Position numbers and translations under genes: made by a program. Below the pieces are notes generated by a model that was given only the letters and a program-made list of their open reading frames with translations, did no database searches and was not told the origin of the DNA. Positions 35,126 to 43,819 of a stretch of DNA of 64,000 nt are shown in pieces. Within the stretch, counting starts at the first letter, position 1. Each line of letters opens with the position of its first letter. The stretch is from Aerococcaceae bacterium DSM 111176 (GTDB lineage: Bacteria; Bacillota; Bacilli; Lactobacillales; Aerococcaceae): the NCBI GenBank assembly GCA_015863215.1, contig JACBXN010000078.1:1-64000 (forward strand). The letters are read 5' to 3'.

Positions 35126-36202
35126 CTAATCTCTAGGTTCGATTTTAACTTCTAAATACAAATCATTATAGCGCACTAAAGTTTCTTGATTTAAGCTTTG
35201 ATAAGCCTCTAAATTAGCAATTACTTCGTCTGGTGGATAATTCGCCTCATCACTTGTAATCTCTTCATCCAACATGCCAAAGGCTGTTTCATTCGGAGTA
35301 GCATAGCCAACGTATTCCGCATTGCGCACGGAAATATCTGGGCGTGTTAAAAAGTCAATCAATGCATGCGCACCTTCAATATTATCGGAGTTATAAGGGA
35401 TTGAAAAATTATCTGTCCAAATGTTTGAACCTTGATCAGGTACCACATAAACTAAATCTTCATTCCCCTCGATCGCTGACATCGCTTCACCAGAGAAAGT
35501 GACCGCAATATTTGATTCTCCATTCACCAAATGCATTTTGATTTCATCGGTAATTAAAGCCATCACATTTGGCATTAAACGTTTCATTTTTTGTGCTGCT
35601 TCCACTAATTTTGCATCATCTGTTTCATTGAGTGAATAGTTCATACTCTGTAGGCCAATACCTAAAACTTCACGAGCACCATCAATCATTAAGATTTCAT
35701 TGCGGTACTTTGGATTCCAAAGCTCATCCCAGCTATTAAAATCAACCTCTCCTAATTCAGCTGAATTATAAACGATCCCTAGAGTTCCCCAGAAAAAAGG
35801 AAGAGAGTATTGATTCCCTTGATCAAACGCCATATCCAAGAATTGTGGATCTAAATGTTCCATATTTGGTATTTTAGAATGATCTAGTGGCAAGAGTAAC
35901 CCTTCATCTGCCATCGCTTCAACCATATATTCACTCGGCACAATAACGTCATACGCTGTTCCACCTTGTTGCACTTTGGTTAACATCGCTTCATTTGAGT
36001 CAAAAGTTTCATAAACAACAGTGTAACCTGTCTCTTCTTCAAACTCAGCAATAACATCTGGGTCAATATAATCGCCCCAATTATAGAAATTAATAACACT
36101 ACCCGCACCTGAACCAGAAGTGCGATTGATAGAATATCGAATACCGAATAGGACGAGAATAATCAATAATATTCCTACAAAAATTCGTTGTAATACACGC
36201 AT
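35126..36202 (-). CDS. potD: Spermidine/putrescine-binding protein PotD
   Basis: A 358-residue periplasmic-binding-type protein: VINFYNWGDYIDPDV, an FDSNEAMLTKVQQGG block, DVIVPSEYMV and IPYNSDNIEGAHALIDF. The N-terminus is a hydrophobic anchor (~6-23) without a lipobox Cys, so it seems held by an uncleaved signal anchor. It delivers polyamine to PotBC. It is the last gene of potABCD, with its ATG overlapping the potC stop by one base. Confidence 0.93.
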   Translation of the reverse strand: MRVLQRIFVGILLIILVLFGIRYSINRTSGSGAGSVINFYNWGDYIDPDVIAEFEEETGYTVVYETFDSNEAMLTKVQQGGTAYDVIVPSEYMVEAMADEGLLLPLDHSKIPNMEHLDPQFLDMAFDQGNQYSLPFFWGTLGIVYNSAELGEVDFNSWDELWNPKYRNEILMIDGAREVLGIGLQSMNYSLNETDDAKLVEAAQKMKRLMPNVMALITDEIKMHLVNGESNIAVTFSGEAMSAIEGNEDLVYVVPDQGSNIWTDNFSIPYNSDNIEGAHALIDFLTRPDISVRNAEYVGYATPNETAFGMLDEEITSDEANYPPDEVIANLEAYQSLNQETLVRYNDLYLEVKIEPRD

Positions 36203-37011
36203 TAATTCTCACCTCTTTGCTCAGTATTGCCATTTTGTTCTTTAGATTGAATTAGATAGTAGCCCCAAACTAGGAAGATAGAAATAATAAACATCAGTGT
36301 ACTTAAAGCATTAATTTCTAAACTGATTCCCGTTCTAGCCCGTGAATATACCTCAACTGCAATCGTTGAGAACCCATTACCCGTAACGAAGAAAGTTACC
36401 GCAAAATCATCCAGAGAATAGGTAAACGCCATAAAGAAGCCAGAAATGATTCCTCGGGTTAAATTCGGCAGTAAAATTCGGGTAAGGATTTGGATTGGGT
36501 TCGCCCCTAAATCTTCAGCTGCTGTTATCATGTTTTGATTCAATTCTGAAAGTTGAGGAAGCACCATTAACACAACAATAGGAATACTGAATGCCACATG
36601 TGATAACAATACTGTCCAAAAACCTAATTTTACCGGTAAAATAGCAGTGAATAAAATTAAGAAACTCGCTCCGATCATTACATCAGGCGTCACCATCAAA
36701 ATATTATTTAAATTAAGCATCACTTGCTTACGTCCATATTGGCGTGTAAAGAATATTAAAATCGCCCCAAACGTTCCAATAATTGTAGCAATCAATGCTG
36801 ATAAGAGTGCCACAATAAATGTATCTATAACAATGGTCATCAACCGTTGATCAGAGAATAAATTAACATAGTGCTCCAAAGTAAAGCCTGTAAATTCAGT
36901 CATATCTCCACCTGCGTTAAATGAATAATAAATCAAATAAGCGATGGGTAAATACATCAATATAAAAATTGCGACTAAATAAAGGGAAGAAAATTTAAAT
37001 TTCTTAGTCAT
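36202..37011 (-). CDS. potC: Spermidine/putrescine permease PotC
   Basis: A 269-residue protein with six membrane helices and the EAA loop (AAEDLGANPIQILTRILLP, ~165-183) that docks the ATPase. The start is ATG at 37011 behind GGAGG, overlapping potB by 8 bases; an earlier in-frame start would bury the ribosome site. Confidence 0.93.
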   Translation of the reverse strand: MTKKFKFSSLYLVAIFILMYLPIAYLIYYSFNAGGDMTEFTGFTLEHYVNLFSDQRLMTIVIDTFIVALLSALIATIIGTFGAILIFFTRQYGRKQVMLNLNNILMVTPDVMIGASFLILFTAILPVKLGFWTVLLSHVAFSIPIVVLMVLPQLSELNQNMITAAEDLGANPIQILTRILLPNLTRGIISGFFMAFTYSLDDFAVTFFVTGNGFSTIAVEVYSRARTGISLEINALSTLMFIISIFLVWGYYLIQSKEQNGNTEQRGEN

Positions 37012-37819
37012 TGCCTTCACCTCCAACTTGGCGTTCGCGAGTGAGATACATTACAAACACCATACTCACCATCAAGATAACACCGATTGTTGCTCCCATT
37101 CCCCAGTTTTGTGTCACTAAGAAATGTTGTTCAACCGCTGTTCCTAGAGTAATCACTCGATTGCCACCAATTAAACGTGTAATCATGAATAGAGATAGTG
37201 ACGGAATAAAGACGGTCTGTACCCCACTGCGAATTCCAGGTAGCGATAGTGGGAAGATGACTTTACGAATCGTTTGTAAATGCGAAGCTCCTAAGTCAGT
37301 ACTCGCTTCAACTAATGAATGAGGTATTTCATCAATAGAATTAAAAATAGGTAGAATCATAAATGGTAATTCAATATAAACAGCCACTAAAATAAAAGCA
37401 AGATTTGTGAAAAGTAATTGTGGCTCATTAAACCCAATCATCTCTAACCAAGAAACAATCGGCCCATTTTGACTTAAAATACCAATGAAGGCATATACTT
37501 TTAGGAGTAGATTAATCCACGTAGGCAAAATAATCAACATACTCCATATTAATTTATGCTTTGTTTGACTCAACAAATAAGCCGTTGGATAGGCTAGTAA
37601 TAATGTAATTAATGTAATTAAGGCTGCAGAAATAAATGATGAGATGGTCATAATTAAATAATTTTGCGACGTTAAGTAGTTCATGTAATTCCCTAGCGTT
37701 AACTGCCCTTGAATATCAAAAAATGACTGATAAACTAACAACCCTAAAGGCGCTAGAACAAAAAATAAGATCCATAAAATATAAGGAGAAGCAAAAATGC
37801 GATTCGTTAGTTCTTTCAT
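37004..37819 (-). CDS. potB: Spermidine/putrescine permease PotB
   Basis: A 271-residue protein with six membrane helices and the EAA loop (EASTDLGASHLQTIRKVIFP). Its ATG directly abuts the potA stop. It forms the membrane channel with PotC. Confidence 0.93.
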   Translation of the reverse strand: MKELTNRIFASPYILWILFFVLAPLGLLVYQSFFDIQGQLTLGNYMNYLTSQNYLIMTISSFISAALITLITLLLAYPTAYLLSQTKHKLIWSMLIILPTWINLLLKVYAFIGILSQNGPIVSWLEMIGFNEPQLLFTNLAFILVAVYIELPFMILPIFNSIDEIPHSLVEASTDLGASHLQTIRKVIFPLSLPGIRSGVQTVFIPSLSLFMITRLIGGNRVITLGTAVEQHFLVTQNWGMGATIGVILMVSMVFVMYLTRERQVGGEGND

Positions 37820-38917
37820 TTACGCTTGCACCTCATCATCATATTGTTCTAAACGTGCATCAAAATCTTCTTCTGTTTCATTAAATCGCATAACATGAAT
37901 TTCTGAAGGGCCAATATCTAAGCCGATCGTTGTATTTTCTTCAATTTTCTTCGTTGTATGGATCATCCACTCATTGCCATCTTCGTCATAAGCAATCACT
38001 TCATTGAATACGCCTCTAAATAAAATCGTATCAACATGCGCATTAATTTGCCCCTCATTTTGCTGAACAATATTTATATCCTCTGGACGTACAACAACTT
38101 CAACTTTTTCACCACTCGGGATTCCACCGTCTTCACAGTTAAAGGTATGGCCAACAAATTCAACTTTGTAATCCTCTATCATTGTGGCAGGTATAATATT
38201 CGACTCACCGATAAAGTCAGCTACATAGTGATTAATTGGCTCATCATAAATATCGACTGGTGTCCCTGACTGGACAACTTCCCCATTGTTTAATACAAAT
38301 ATCCAATCTGACATTGCTAACGCTTCTTCTTGATCGTGCGTCACAAACACAAAGGTGATCCCTAATCGTTGTTGTAGTTCACGTAATTCATATTGCATAT
38401 TTGTGCGTAATTTCAAGTCTAACGCTGATAGTGGCTCATCTAACAGGAGCACCTCTGGTTCGTTTACCAATGCGCGTGCAATAGCCACTCGTTGTTTTTG
38501 ACCGCCTGACATCGCTTGGATTCGGCGCTCTTCATATCCCGATAATTGAACTAACTTTAATGCATCTTCAACTTTCGTTTTTATGGTTGCCTTATCCAAG
38601 CCTTTAATCGTTAAACCAAAAGCCACATTATCGAACACATTCATATGAGGAAATAATGCATAGTCTTGGAATACTGTATTCACTTTACGCTTATTAGCAG
38701 GTATTGAAGTAATCGATTGATTGTTTAAATAAATTTCTCCAGTTGTTGGCTCACTAAAACCAGCAATGAGTCTCAAAATAGTCGTTTTACCACACCCTGA
38801 GGGACCTAAAAGTGTATAAAACTTACCTTTTTCTAACTCCATATCAATTTTCTTTAGTACTTGCGTGTCTCCAAAATGTTTCGTCACACCTTCTAATTTA
38901 ACGCTAATTTCTGTCAT
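37820..38917 (-). CDS. potA: Spermidine/putrescine ABC transporter ATPase PotA
   Basis: A 365-residue ATPase with Walker [10 protein letters not shown] (~38-46), signature MSGGQKQRV, Walker [14 protein letters not shown] and H-loop VTHDQEE. A C-terminal TOBE regulatory domain (~280-350) follows. It powers polyamine import. It is first of the potABCD operon, downstream of murB, an arrangement common in Lactobacillales. A TATAAT at 38978-38973 (minus strand) may give pot its own promoter. Confidence 0.94.
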   Translation of the reverse strand: MTEISVKLEGVTKHFGDTQVLKKIDMELEKGKFYTLLGPSGCGKTTILRLIAGFSEPTTGEIYLNNQSITSIPANKRKVNTVFQDYALFPHMNVFDNVAFGLTIKGLDKATIKTKVEDALKLVQLSGYEERRIQAMSGGQKQRVAIARALVNEPEVLLLDEPLSALDLKLRTNMQYELRELQQRLGITFVFVTHDQEEALAMSDWIFVLNNGEVVQSGTPVDIYDEPINHYVADFIGESNIIPATMIEDYKVEFVGHTFNCEDGGIPSGEKVEVVVRPEDINIVQQNEGQINAHVDTILFRGVFNEVIAYDEDGNEWMIHTTKKIEENTTIGLDIGPSEIHVMRFNETEEDFDARLEQYDDEVQA

Positions 38918-39020
38918 TTCACAGTCTCCTATTCAGTCGTTATTGACCCCTTTATTTTATATTTGCAAGAAGATTATACGTGAAAGTTTTTAGTTTAGCT
39001 ATCTTTATTTTTTTAAATAC

Positions 39021-39056
39021 AAAAAAAGATAAGACCTCTTTACAAAGCCTTATCTT
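39021..39056 (-). terminator. Terminator after murB
   Basis: Arms AAGATAAG/CTTATCTT (39026-39033 with 39049-39056), followed by an A-run (T on the minus strand). It may only partly separate murB from pot. Confidence 0.75.
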
Positions 39057-39063
39057 CTCTCAT

Positions 39064-39969
39064 TTATTTAACTTCTCTACCTAGGATTCTAACCTCTGTT
39101 TCAAGTTCAACGTGGTCTTTTTCCCAAACTGTCTTTTGAATATGACGGATAACAGAGACATAATCAGTTGCAGTTGCATTATCAATATTCACGATAAATC
39201 CAGCATGTTTCTTTGAAACTTCGGCACCACCAATGCGGTGACCTTGAAGTCCTGCATCCTGAATTAATTTACCCGCAAAATATCCTTCCGGTCGTTTAAA
39301 CACACTACCACAAGATGGATATTCCAGAGGTTGTTTACTCACACGTAAGTCAGTTACTCGGTCCATTTCCGCTTGAATCAGGTTAATATCGCCTTTTTCT
39401 AACCATAAACGTGTGGTTAGGATAATATCCCCATTCTCTTGGAAGACGCTATGACGGTAAGCAAATTCACACTCATCAACTTGATAAGTCTTTAATTTAC
39501 CATCAAGTGAGATTGTATCAACTTCTAAATGGATATCACGCATCTCACCGCCATAAGCACCAGCATTCATGAAAATCGCTCCCCCCATACTCCCTGGGAT
39601 CCCACATGCAAATTCCAATCCAGTTAAGTGATAGTCACGCGCATGGTGAGTCACTTCAATCAGTGTCGCTCCACTATCCGCAATAATACAATTATCACTC
39701 ACAGCAATAGTATCCATCTCAGTTAGGATAATAACAATCCCGTCCATTCCACCATCACGGACAATTAAATTACTTAAATTTCCTAAAACAGTAATTGGCG
39801 CATCATTTTCCTCAGCCCAATTAACAATTTCTTTAACCTCAGCAACAGACTCTGGGAATGCAATAACGTCTGCTGGGCCACCTGTTTTAGTATAACTATA
39901 TCTTGAAAGTGGTTCATTATATTTCAAATTTAACCCTGGGTATGTTTCTTTTAATAATTCGTATTTCAT
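39064..39969 (-). CDS. murB: UDP-N-acetylenolpyruvoylglucosamine reductase
   Basis: A 301-residue type II MurB: an FAD-binding N-terminal domain with SYTKTGGPAD and TVLGNLSNLIVRDGG; GLEFACGIPGSMGGAIFMNAG; catalytic Ser in PSCGSVFKRP; and AGLQGHRIGGAEVS. It reduces the enolpyruvyl group to make UDP-MurNAc, the second committed step of peptidoglycan precursor synthesis. It starts behind AAGGAAG. Confidence 0.96.
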   Translation of the reverse strand: MKYELLKETYPGLNLKYNEPLSRYSYTKTGGPADVIAFPESVAEVKEIVNWAEENDAPITVLGNLSNLIVRDGGMDGIVIILTEMDTIAVSDNCIIADSGATLIEVTHHARDYHLTGLEFACGIPGSMGGAIFMNAGAYGGEMRDIHLEVDTISLDGKLKTYQVDECEFAYRHSVFQENGDIILTTRLWLEKGDINLIQAEMDRVTDLRVSKQPLEYPSCGSVFKRPEGYFAGKLIQDAGLQGHRIGGAEVSKKHAGFIVNIDNATATDYVSVIRHIQKTVWEKDHVELETEVRILGREVK

Positions 39970-40003
39970 TCTCTACTTCCTTTTTAACACAATTTCATCG
40001 GAA

Positions 40004-40546
40004 TTACTCCGGATCTACCATGCGTTCCATCAAAACAGCATCGTAGGTTAGATGTTTATATTTAAGATAATTTGAAAAACGTCCAACTTCTTTAAATTCA
40101 TACTTTTTGTATAAATTAATGGCCTTTATATTCTCACTAACAACTTCAAGGGTGATTATTTCGATATTAGAATGTGCAGCAAAATCAAGCAATTCCTCTA
40201 CGAGTAAGCTTCCAATACCATAACCCCAATAATCCTCCAATAGAGCAATACCTAGTGTTGCTCGGTGTGATTGTAATGGATGCTGATTGCCTGCTAATGT
40301 AGCAATTCCAACAAATTGATCATCTGATTCTATCACTAAGTATATACTATTTATAGACTGATTATATTGATGAATTAAAGATTTTTGCTGTTCAACGTCC
40401 ATATATCGGTCAATGACTAAATACTCTGTCTCTTGTTCTAATTCTTGTAATAAATAAATAAGCCCACGACTATCAGATGTTTCGGCAGGCCTGACTATAA
40501 ATTCAAGATTACCATCTTCACATGGTATTTCAATCGCTAATGCCAT
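40004..40546 (-). CDS. GNAT family N-acetyltransferase
   Basis: A 180-residue acetyltransferase with the acetyl-CoA site LEDYWGYGIGSLLVEELL (Q/R-x-x-G-x-G/A variant) near 90-107, TLEVVSENIKAINLYKKYEF, and C-terminal DAVLMERMV. It resembles YhhY/RimJ-like small-molecule or protein acetyltransferases; the substrate is not readable. It follows tsaE by one base, a position often taken by rimI, but the sequence does not look like a clear RimI. Confidence 0.85.
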   Translation of the reverse strand: MALAIEIPCEDGNLEFIVRPAETSDSRGLIYLLQELEQETEYLVIDRYMDVEQQKSLIHQYNQSINSIYLVIESDDQFVGIATLAGNQHPLQSHRATLGIALLEDYWGYGIGSLLVEELLDFAAHSNIEIITLEVVSENIKAINLYKKYEFKEVGRFSNYLKYKHLTYDAVLMERMVDPE

Positions 40547-40547
40547 G

Positions 40548-41027
40548 TTAATTACTCTCCTTCAAATCTGTGGCTAGATGATTCAACCAGGCCAAATCTT
40601 CATTTTGGCCATTAATCATCTCTAAAGTGATACGACGATCGTGAAATTCATCTTGCAATTCAAAGGTAATTAATAAATATTTCTCTGGAAGATAATCCTC
40701 AATAAATTGTCCCCATTCAATCAACGTAATTGCCTCTGAATGGATAAACATATCAATATCTACAGTATCTGCCCCGCCTTCTTCTAATCGGTAAGCATCT
40801 ATATGTATGAATTCGCCTTTTTCTAGAGGGTAATTCTTAACAATAGTATAAGTTGGACTCTTAATCGCACGTTGAATGCCTAACGCTCTTCCTAAACCTT
40901 GTGTAAAAGTCGTCTTTCCGCTTCCTAGTGGACCTTCTAAACGTATTACTTGCCCTAATTTTAATTGCTTACTTAATCGGGCAGCAAAATCCTTCGTTTC
41001 TTCAGGTGATTTTGTCCAAATATCCAT
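40548..41027 (-). CDS. tsaE: tRNA t6A37 biosynthesis ATPase TsaE
   Basis: A 159-residue protein with P-loop LEGPLGSGKTTFTQGLGRAL (near 30-49), the SPTYTIVKNY strand and HIDAYRLEEGG. TsaE works with TsaB and TsaD in N6-threonylcarbamoyl-adenosine formation on ANN-decoding tRNAs. The start is ATG at 41027 behind AGGAGGG; upstream starts bury the site. tsaB and tsaD are not in the window. Confidence 0.93.
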   Translation of the reverse strand: MDIWTKSPEETKDFAARLSKQLKLGQVIRLEGPLGSGKTTFTQGLGRALGIQRAIKSPTYTIVKNYPLEKGEFIHIDAYRLEEGGADTVDIDMFIHSEAITLIEWGQFIEDYLPEKYLLITFELQDEFHDRRITLEMINGQNEDLAWLNHLATDLKESN

Positions 41028-41149
41028 ACTATCCCTCCTCATTTCCACCTTATTATATCGAATAATCGGTCGAAACGGTAATAATTACACTCAATGGCTT
41101 ATTCTACCATAAATTCTATTCATTGAGAACCTTGCTGTATGTGAATTAT

Positions 41150-41178
41150 TTGACATATTCGCATTATCTTGCTATTCT
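41150..41178 (+). promoter_or_regulatory. Strong promoter of the DUF4430-like lipoprotein
   Basis: A consensus TTGACA (41150-41155), a 17-base spacer and TATTCT (41173-41178). Confidence 0.8.
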
Positions 41179-41212
41179 TAAGGAAAGGTTTACAAATATA
41201 GGAGGTCGAATT

Positions 41213-41869
41213 ATGAAAAAAGTCCTAAAAATCACTTCAATGGCAGCTCTTGCTTTATTATTAGCTGCATGTGGTAATAACGAATCAACAGAAACAGTTG
41301 AATCATCAGCAGAATCTACAGTTGAATCAGTAGAGTCTGTCGAGGAATCAAGCCAAGAAAGTACGGAATCTGCAACTGAAGATCAAGCAGACACTTCAAG
41401 TGAAGACGCTGAAAATGCTGAAACAGACGAACCAGCAGCTGACGCTGTAACATTTGAATTTTATGTAGACGGTGCTGAAGAACCATTCGAAACATACACA
41501 GTCGATAATGCTGAAGGTATGAGTGTAATGGAAGCGATGGAATCAATCGAAGGTCTAGAATTCAACTTTAATGAAGAAGAAGGCGTAATTGACCAAATCG
41601 GTGAGTACTCTAATGATTATGGTACAGAAGAAACTTGGGCATACTTATTAAATGATCAATATGCTGAGTTAGGTGTCGTATCACAAACACTAGAGGCTGG
41701 CGATACAATCTCATGGTATTATGGTACATCTGACTTAATTCCTATGAATTTAGTCCCAGCTGAGGAAGCAGCTCTTGAATTAGACAATCCTGCTGCCGCT
41801 GAAGCGACTGAAGAAATGGCAAGCGAAATCTTAGAAGAAGATACTGAAGAAACTTCAGTAGAAGAATAA
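41213..41869 (+). CDS. Secreted lipoprotein with a DUF4430-like domain
   Basis: A 218-residue lipoprotein. The signal peptide ends in lipobox LLLAAC (Cys near 20), followed by a Ser/Glu/Thr-rich linker (~24-75). Residues ~80-175 match the DUF4430 (cobalamin-binding C-terminal-like) fold: VTFEFYVDG, ETYTVDNAEGMSVMEAM, and TWAYLLNDQYAELGV. An acidic tail ends at TSVEE. In other Firmicutes such lipoproteins often accompany ECF vitamin transporters, but none is adjacent here, so the ligand is unknown. The start at 41213 is fixed by AGGAGG and the signal peptide. Confidence 0.85.
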   Translation: MKKVLKITSMAALALLLAACGNNESTETVESSAESTVESVESVEESSQESTESATEDQADTSSEDAENAETDEPAADAVTFEFYVDGAEEPFETYTVDNAEGMSVMEAMESIEGLEFNFNEEEGVIDQIGEYSNDYGTEETWAYLLNDQYAELGVVSQTLEAGDTISWYYGTSDLIPMNLVPAEEAALELDNPAAAEATEEMASEILEEDTEETSVEE

Positions 41870-41874
41870 CATTC

Positions 41875-41907
41875 AAACACTAGGCAAAATTGCCTAGTGT
41901 TTTTTTA
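41875..41907 (+). terminator. Terminator after the lipoprotein gene
   Basis: Stem ACACTAGGCA/TGCCTAGTGT around a four-base loop, then seven T. Confidence 0.93.
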
Positions 41908-41910
41908 CGC

Positions 41911-41947
41911 TTAAAACCCCGCAAAGCATCAATGTTTTGCGGGGTCT
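41911..41947 (-). terminator. Terminator after pta
   Basis: Stem ACCCCGCAAA/TTTGCGGGGT (41916-41925 with 41936-41945), with TTTTAA following on the minus strand. Confidence 0.88.
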
Positions 41948-41988
41948 TTGTATTTCAGTTTTAATAACGAAGCAATAGTGACTATCTA

Positions 41989-42972
41989 TTAATCCATTAA
42001 TGATTGAGCAGCTGTAATGATTGAGATTTTGTATACATCTTCTTCATTACATCCACGAGATAAGTCTGAAATTGGTTGGTTCATACCTTGTAAGATTGGT
42101 CCAATTGCTTGGTAACCACCTAAACGTTGAGCAATCTTATAACCAATATTACCTGATTGAATTTCTGGGAATACGAATACGTTCGCATGTCCAGCAACTT
42201 CAGATTCTGGTGCTTTTTTAGCCGCTACTGATTCAACATAAGCAGCATCGAATTGGAATTCTCCATCGATCGCTAATTCAGGATTTTGTTCTTTAGCAAT
42301 TCTTGTTGCTTCAACCACTTTGTCTACTTCTGGTGATGAAGCTGAACCTTTTGTTGAGAAGCTTAACATCGCTACTTTAGGGTCGATATCAAATAAAGCC
42401 GCTGTTCTTGCAGATTCTAAAGCAATTCCTGCTAATGACTCAGCATCCGGGTTAATGTTAATTGCACAGTCAGCAAAAATTAAACGTTGTCCATCTTCTT
42501 CACGAGGAAGCATGATGAATGCACCTGATGTTAATTTAACACCTGGACGCGTTTTAATAATTTGTAAAGCCGGACGAACTGTATCACTTGTTGAGTAAAC
42601 AGCACCACACACCATACCAGCTGCATGTCCTTGATATACTAACATTGTTCCAAAGTTAGCAGCGTCACGTAATAAAGCCGCTGATTTCTCAGTTGTACTC
42701 TTACCGTTACGACGCTCAACGTGAGCTTCAACCATCTCGTCATACTGATCATAATTATTAGGATCAATAATTTCGATGTCACCTAATCTCCAGTGATTAG
42801 CATCAGCCAATGCTGTAATTTCCTCTGGGTCTCCTAATAGAACTGGTTCTACTAAGTTATCAGCTTTAAGACGAATCGCAGCACCTAAGATTCGAATGTC
42901 ATTTCCTTCTGGGAAAACGATTTTAATCTTCTTACCAGTAATTTTGTCACCTAAGTCATTAAATAATGCCAT
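41989..42972 (-). CDS. pta: Phosphate acetyltransferase
   Basis: A 327-residue Pta of the short (class II) type. It has KIKIVFPEGND at the N-terminus, GMVCGAVYSTSDTVRPALQIIKT, and the C-terminal block FPEIQSGNIGYKIAQRLGGY with GPILQGMNQPISDLSRG. It interconverts acetyl-CoA and acetyl phosphate. With pyruvate oxidase in the same window, acetyl phosphate can come from either route; ackA is not present here. Its ribosome site is GGAGG, 7 bases before the ATG. Confidence 0.96.
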   Translation of the reverse strand: MALFNDLGDKITGKKIKIVFPEGNDIRILGAAIRLKADNLVEPVLLGDPEEITALADANHWRLGDIEIIDPNNYDQYDEMVEAHVERRNGKSTTEKSAALLRDAANFGTMLVYQGHAAGMVCGAVYSTSDTVRPALQIIKTRPGVKLTSGAFIMLPREEDGQRLIFADCAININPDAESLAGIALESARTAALFDIDPKVAMLSFSTKGSASSPEVDKVVEATRIAKEQNPELAIDGEFQFDAAYVESVAAKKAPESEVAGHANVFVFPEIQSGNIGYKIAQRLGGYQAIGPILQGMNQPISDLSRGCNEEDVYKISIITAAQSLMD

Positions 42973-43085
42973 GTCAAAACCTCCATTGTATTCTTTAACA
43001 TCTTTCTACCTATAATATATCATAAATGTTACCCACTGTCTTGATAGCGAATACAAAAATACTTACATTTTTTTAAGGGAAAGTA

Positions 43086-43114
43086 TTGACTTTGGTTGTT
43101 TACAGTTGTAAACT
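43086..43114 (+). promoter_or_regulatory. Copper-regulated promoter with cop box
   Basis: TTGACT (43086-43091), a 17-base spacer and TAAACT (43109-43114). The operator TACAGTTGTA (43101-43110; TACANNTGTA consensus, extended palindrome 43099-43112) overlaps the -10, so CopY can block polymerase directly. Only one clear box was found. Confidence 0.88.
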
Positions 43115-43151
43115 AAGCTAGAAGATTAAATTAACAGAAAGGAAGACTGCC

Positions 43152-43589
43152 ATGAGTTCAACAGACATCACCATCACGCCCACTGAATGGGAAATAATGC
43201 GTATGGTGTGGGCTGAGCAAACAATTACCAGTCCTAAAATTCTAGAACTAAGTAGCAACCTTTTCGATTGGAAATCATCAACGGTTAAAACCTTAATTGG
43301 ACGCCTCATCGAAAAAGGATATTTAAATAAAGACACTACTGTCCGACCAATGCTTCTATCCCCTGCGATTTCTGAAGAAGAAGCAAATTATAGCCGCATC
43401 GACGAAAAAGTTTCCCAAATGTGTACCAAAGATCGCGGCGCACTGATTACACACTTAATTGAAAATAATGAATTATCTATTGATGAAATTGAAGAAATGA
43501 TTCACTTTTTAAAAGAAAAAAAACAAACAGCGCCGAAGACAGTTACATGTCTTTGTCCTGTTGGCCAATGTTCTTGTCATATAAACTAG
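43152..43589 (+). CDS. copY: Copper-responsive repressor CopY
   Basis: A 145-residue BlaI/MecI-type winged-helix repressor. The N-terminal domain has ITPTEWEIMRMVW and SSTVKTLIGRLIEKGYL. The C-terminus holds the CXCX4CXC metal motif with Cys133, 135, 140 and 142 (CLCPVGQCSC). Cu(I) displacing Zn(II) there releases the repressor from cop boxes. A matching cop box lies in the promoter. It is the first gene of copYZA. Confidence 0.95.
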   Translation: MSSTDITITPTEWEIMRMVWAEQTITSPKILELSSNLFDWKSSTVKTLIGRLIEKGYLNKDTTVRPMLLSPAISEEEANYSRIDEKVSQMCTKDRGALITHLIENNELSIDEIEEMIHFLKEKKQTAPKTVTCLCPVGQCSCHIN

Positions 43590-43601
43590 GAGGAAATTAA
43601 A

Positions 43602-43808
43602 ATGGAAAAAACATATAACGTAGAAGGTTTATCTTGTGCTGGTTGTGCTCGTACTGTTGAAAACACATTAAAAGATATTGAAGGTGTTAATAATGCATCT
43701 GTTAATTTAGCTGAGAAAACAGCCACAGTCTCTTATGAAGACACAAATATCTCTTTCGAAACACTAAGCGATGCCGTAGCCGAAAGTGGCTATAAATTAG
43801 TTCTCTAG
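43602..43808 (+). CDS. copZ: Copper chaperone CopZ
   Basis: A 68-residue HMA-domain protein with the Cu(I) site GLSCAGC (Cys12, Cys15). It carries copper in the cytosol to CopA and CopY. AGGAGG precedes the ATG; the gap to copA is 11 bases. Confidence 0.95.
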   Translation: MEKTYNVEGLSCAGCARTVENTLKDIEGVNNASVNLAEKTATVSYEDTNISFETLSDAVAESGYKLVL

Positions 43809-43819
43809 GAGGGATATTC

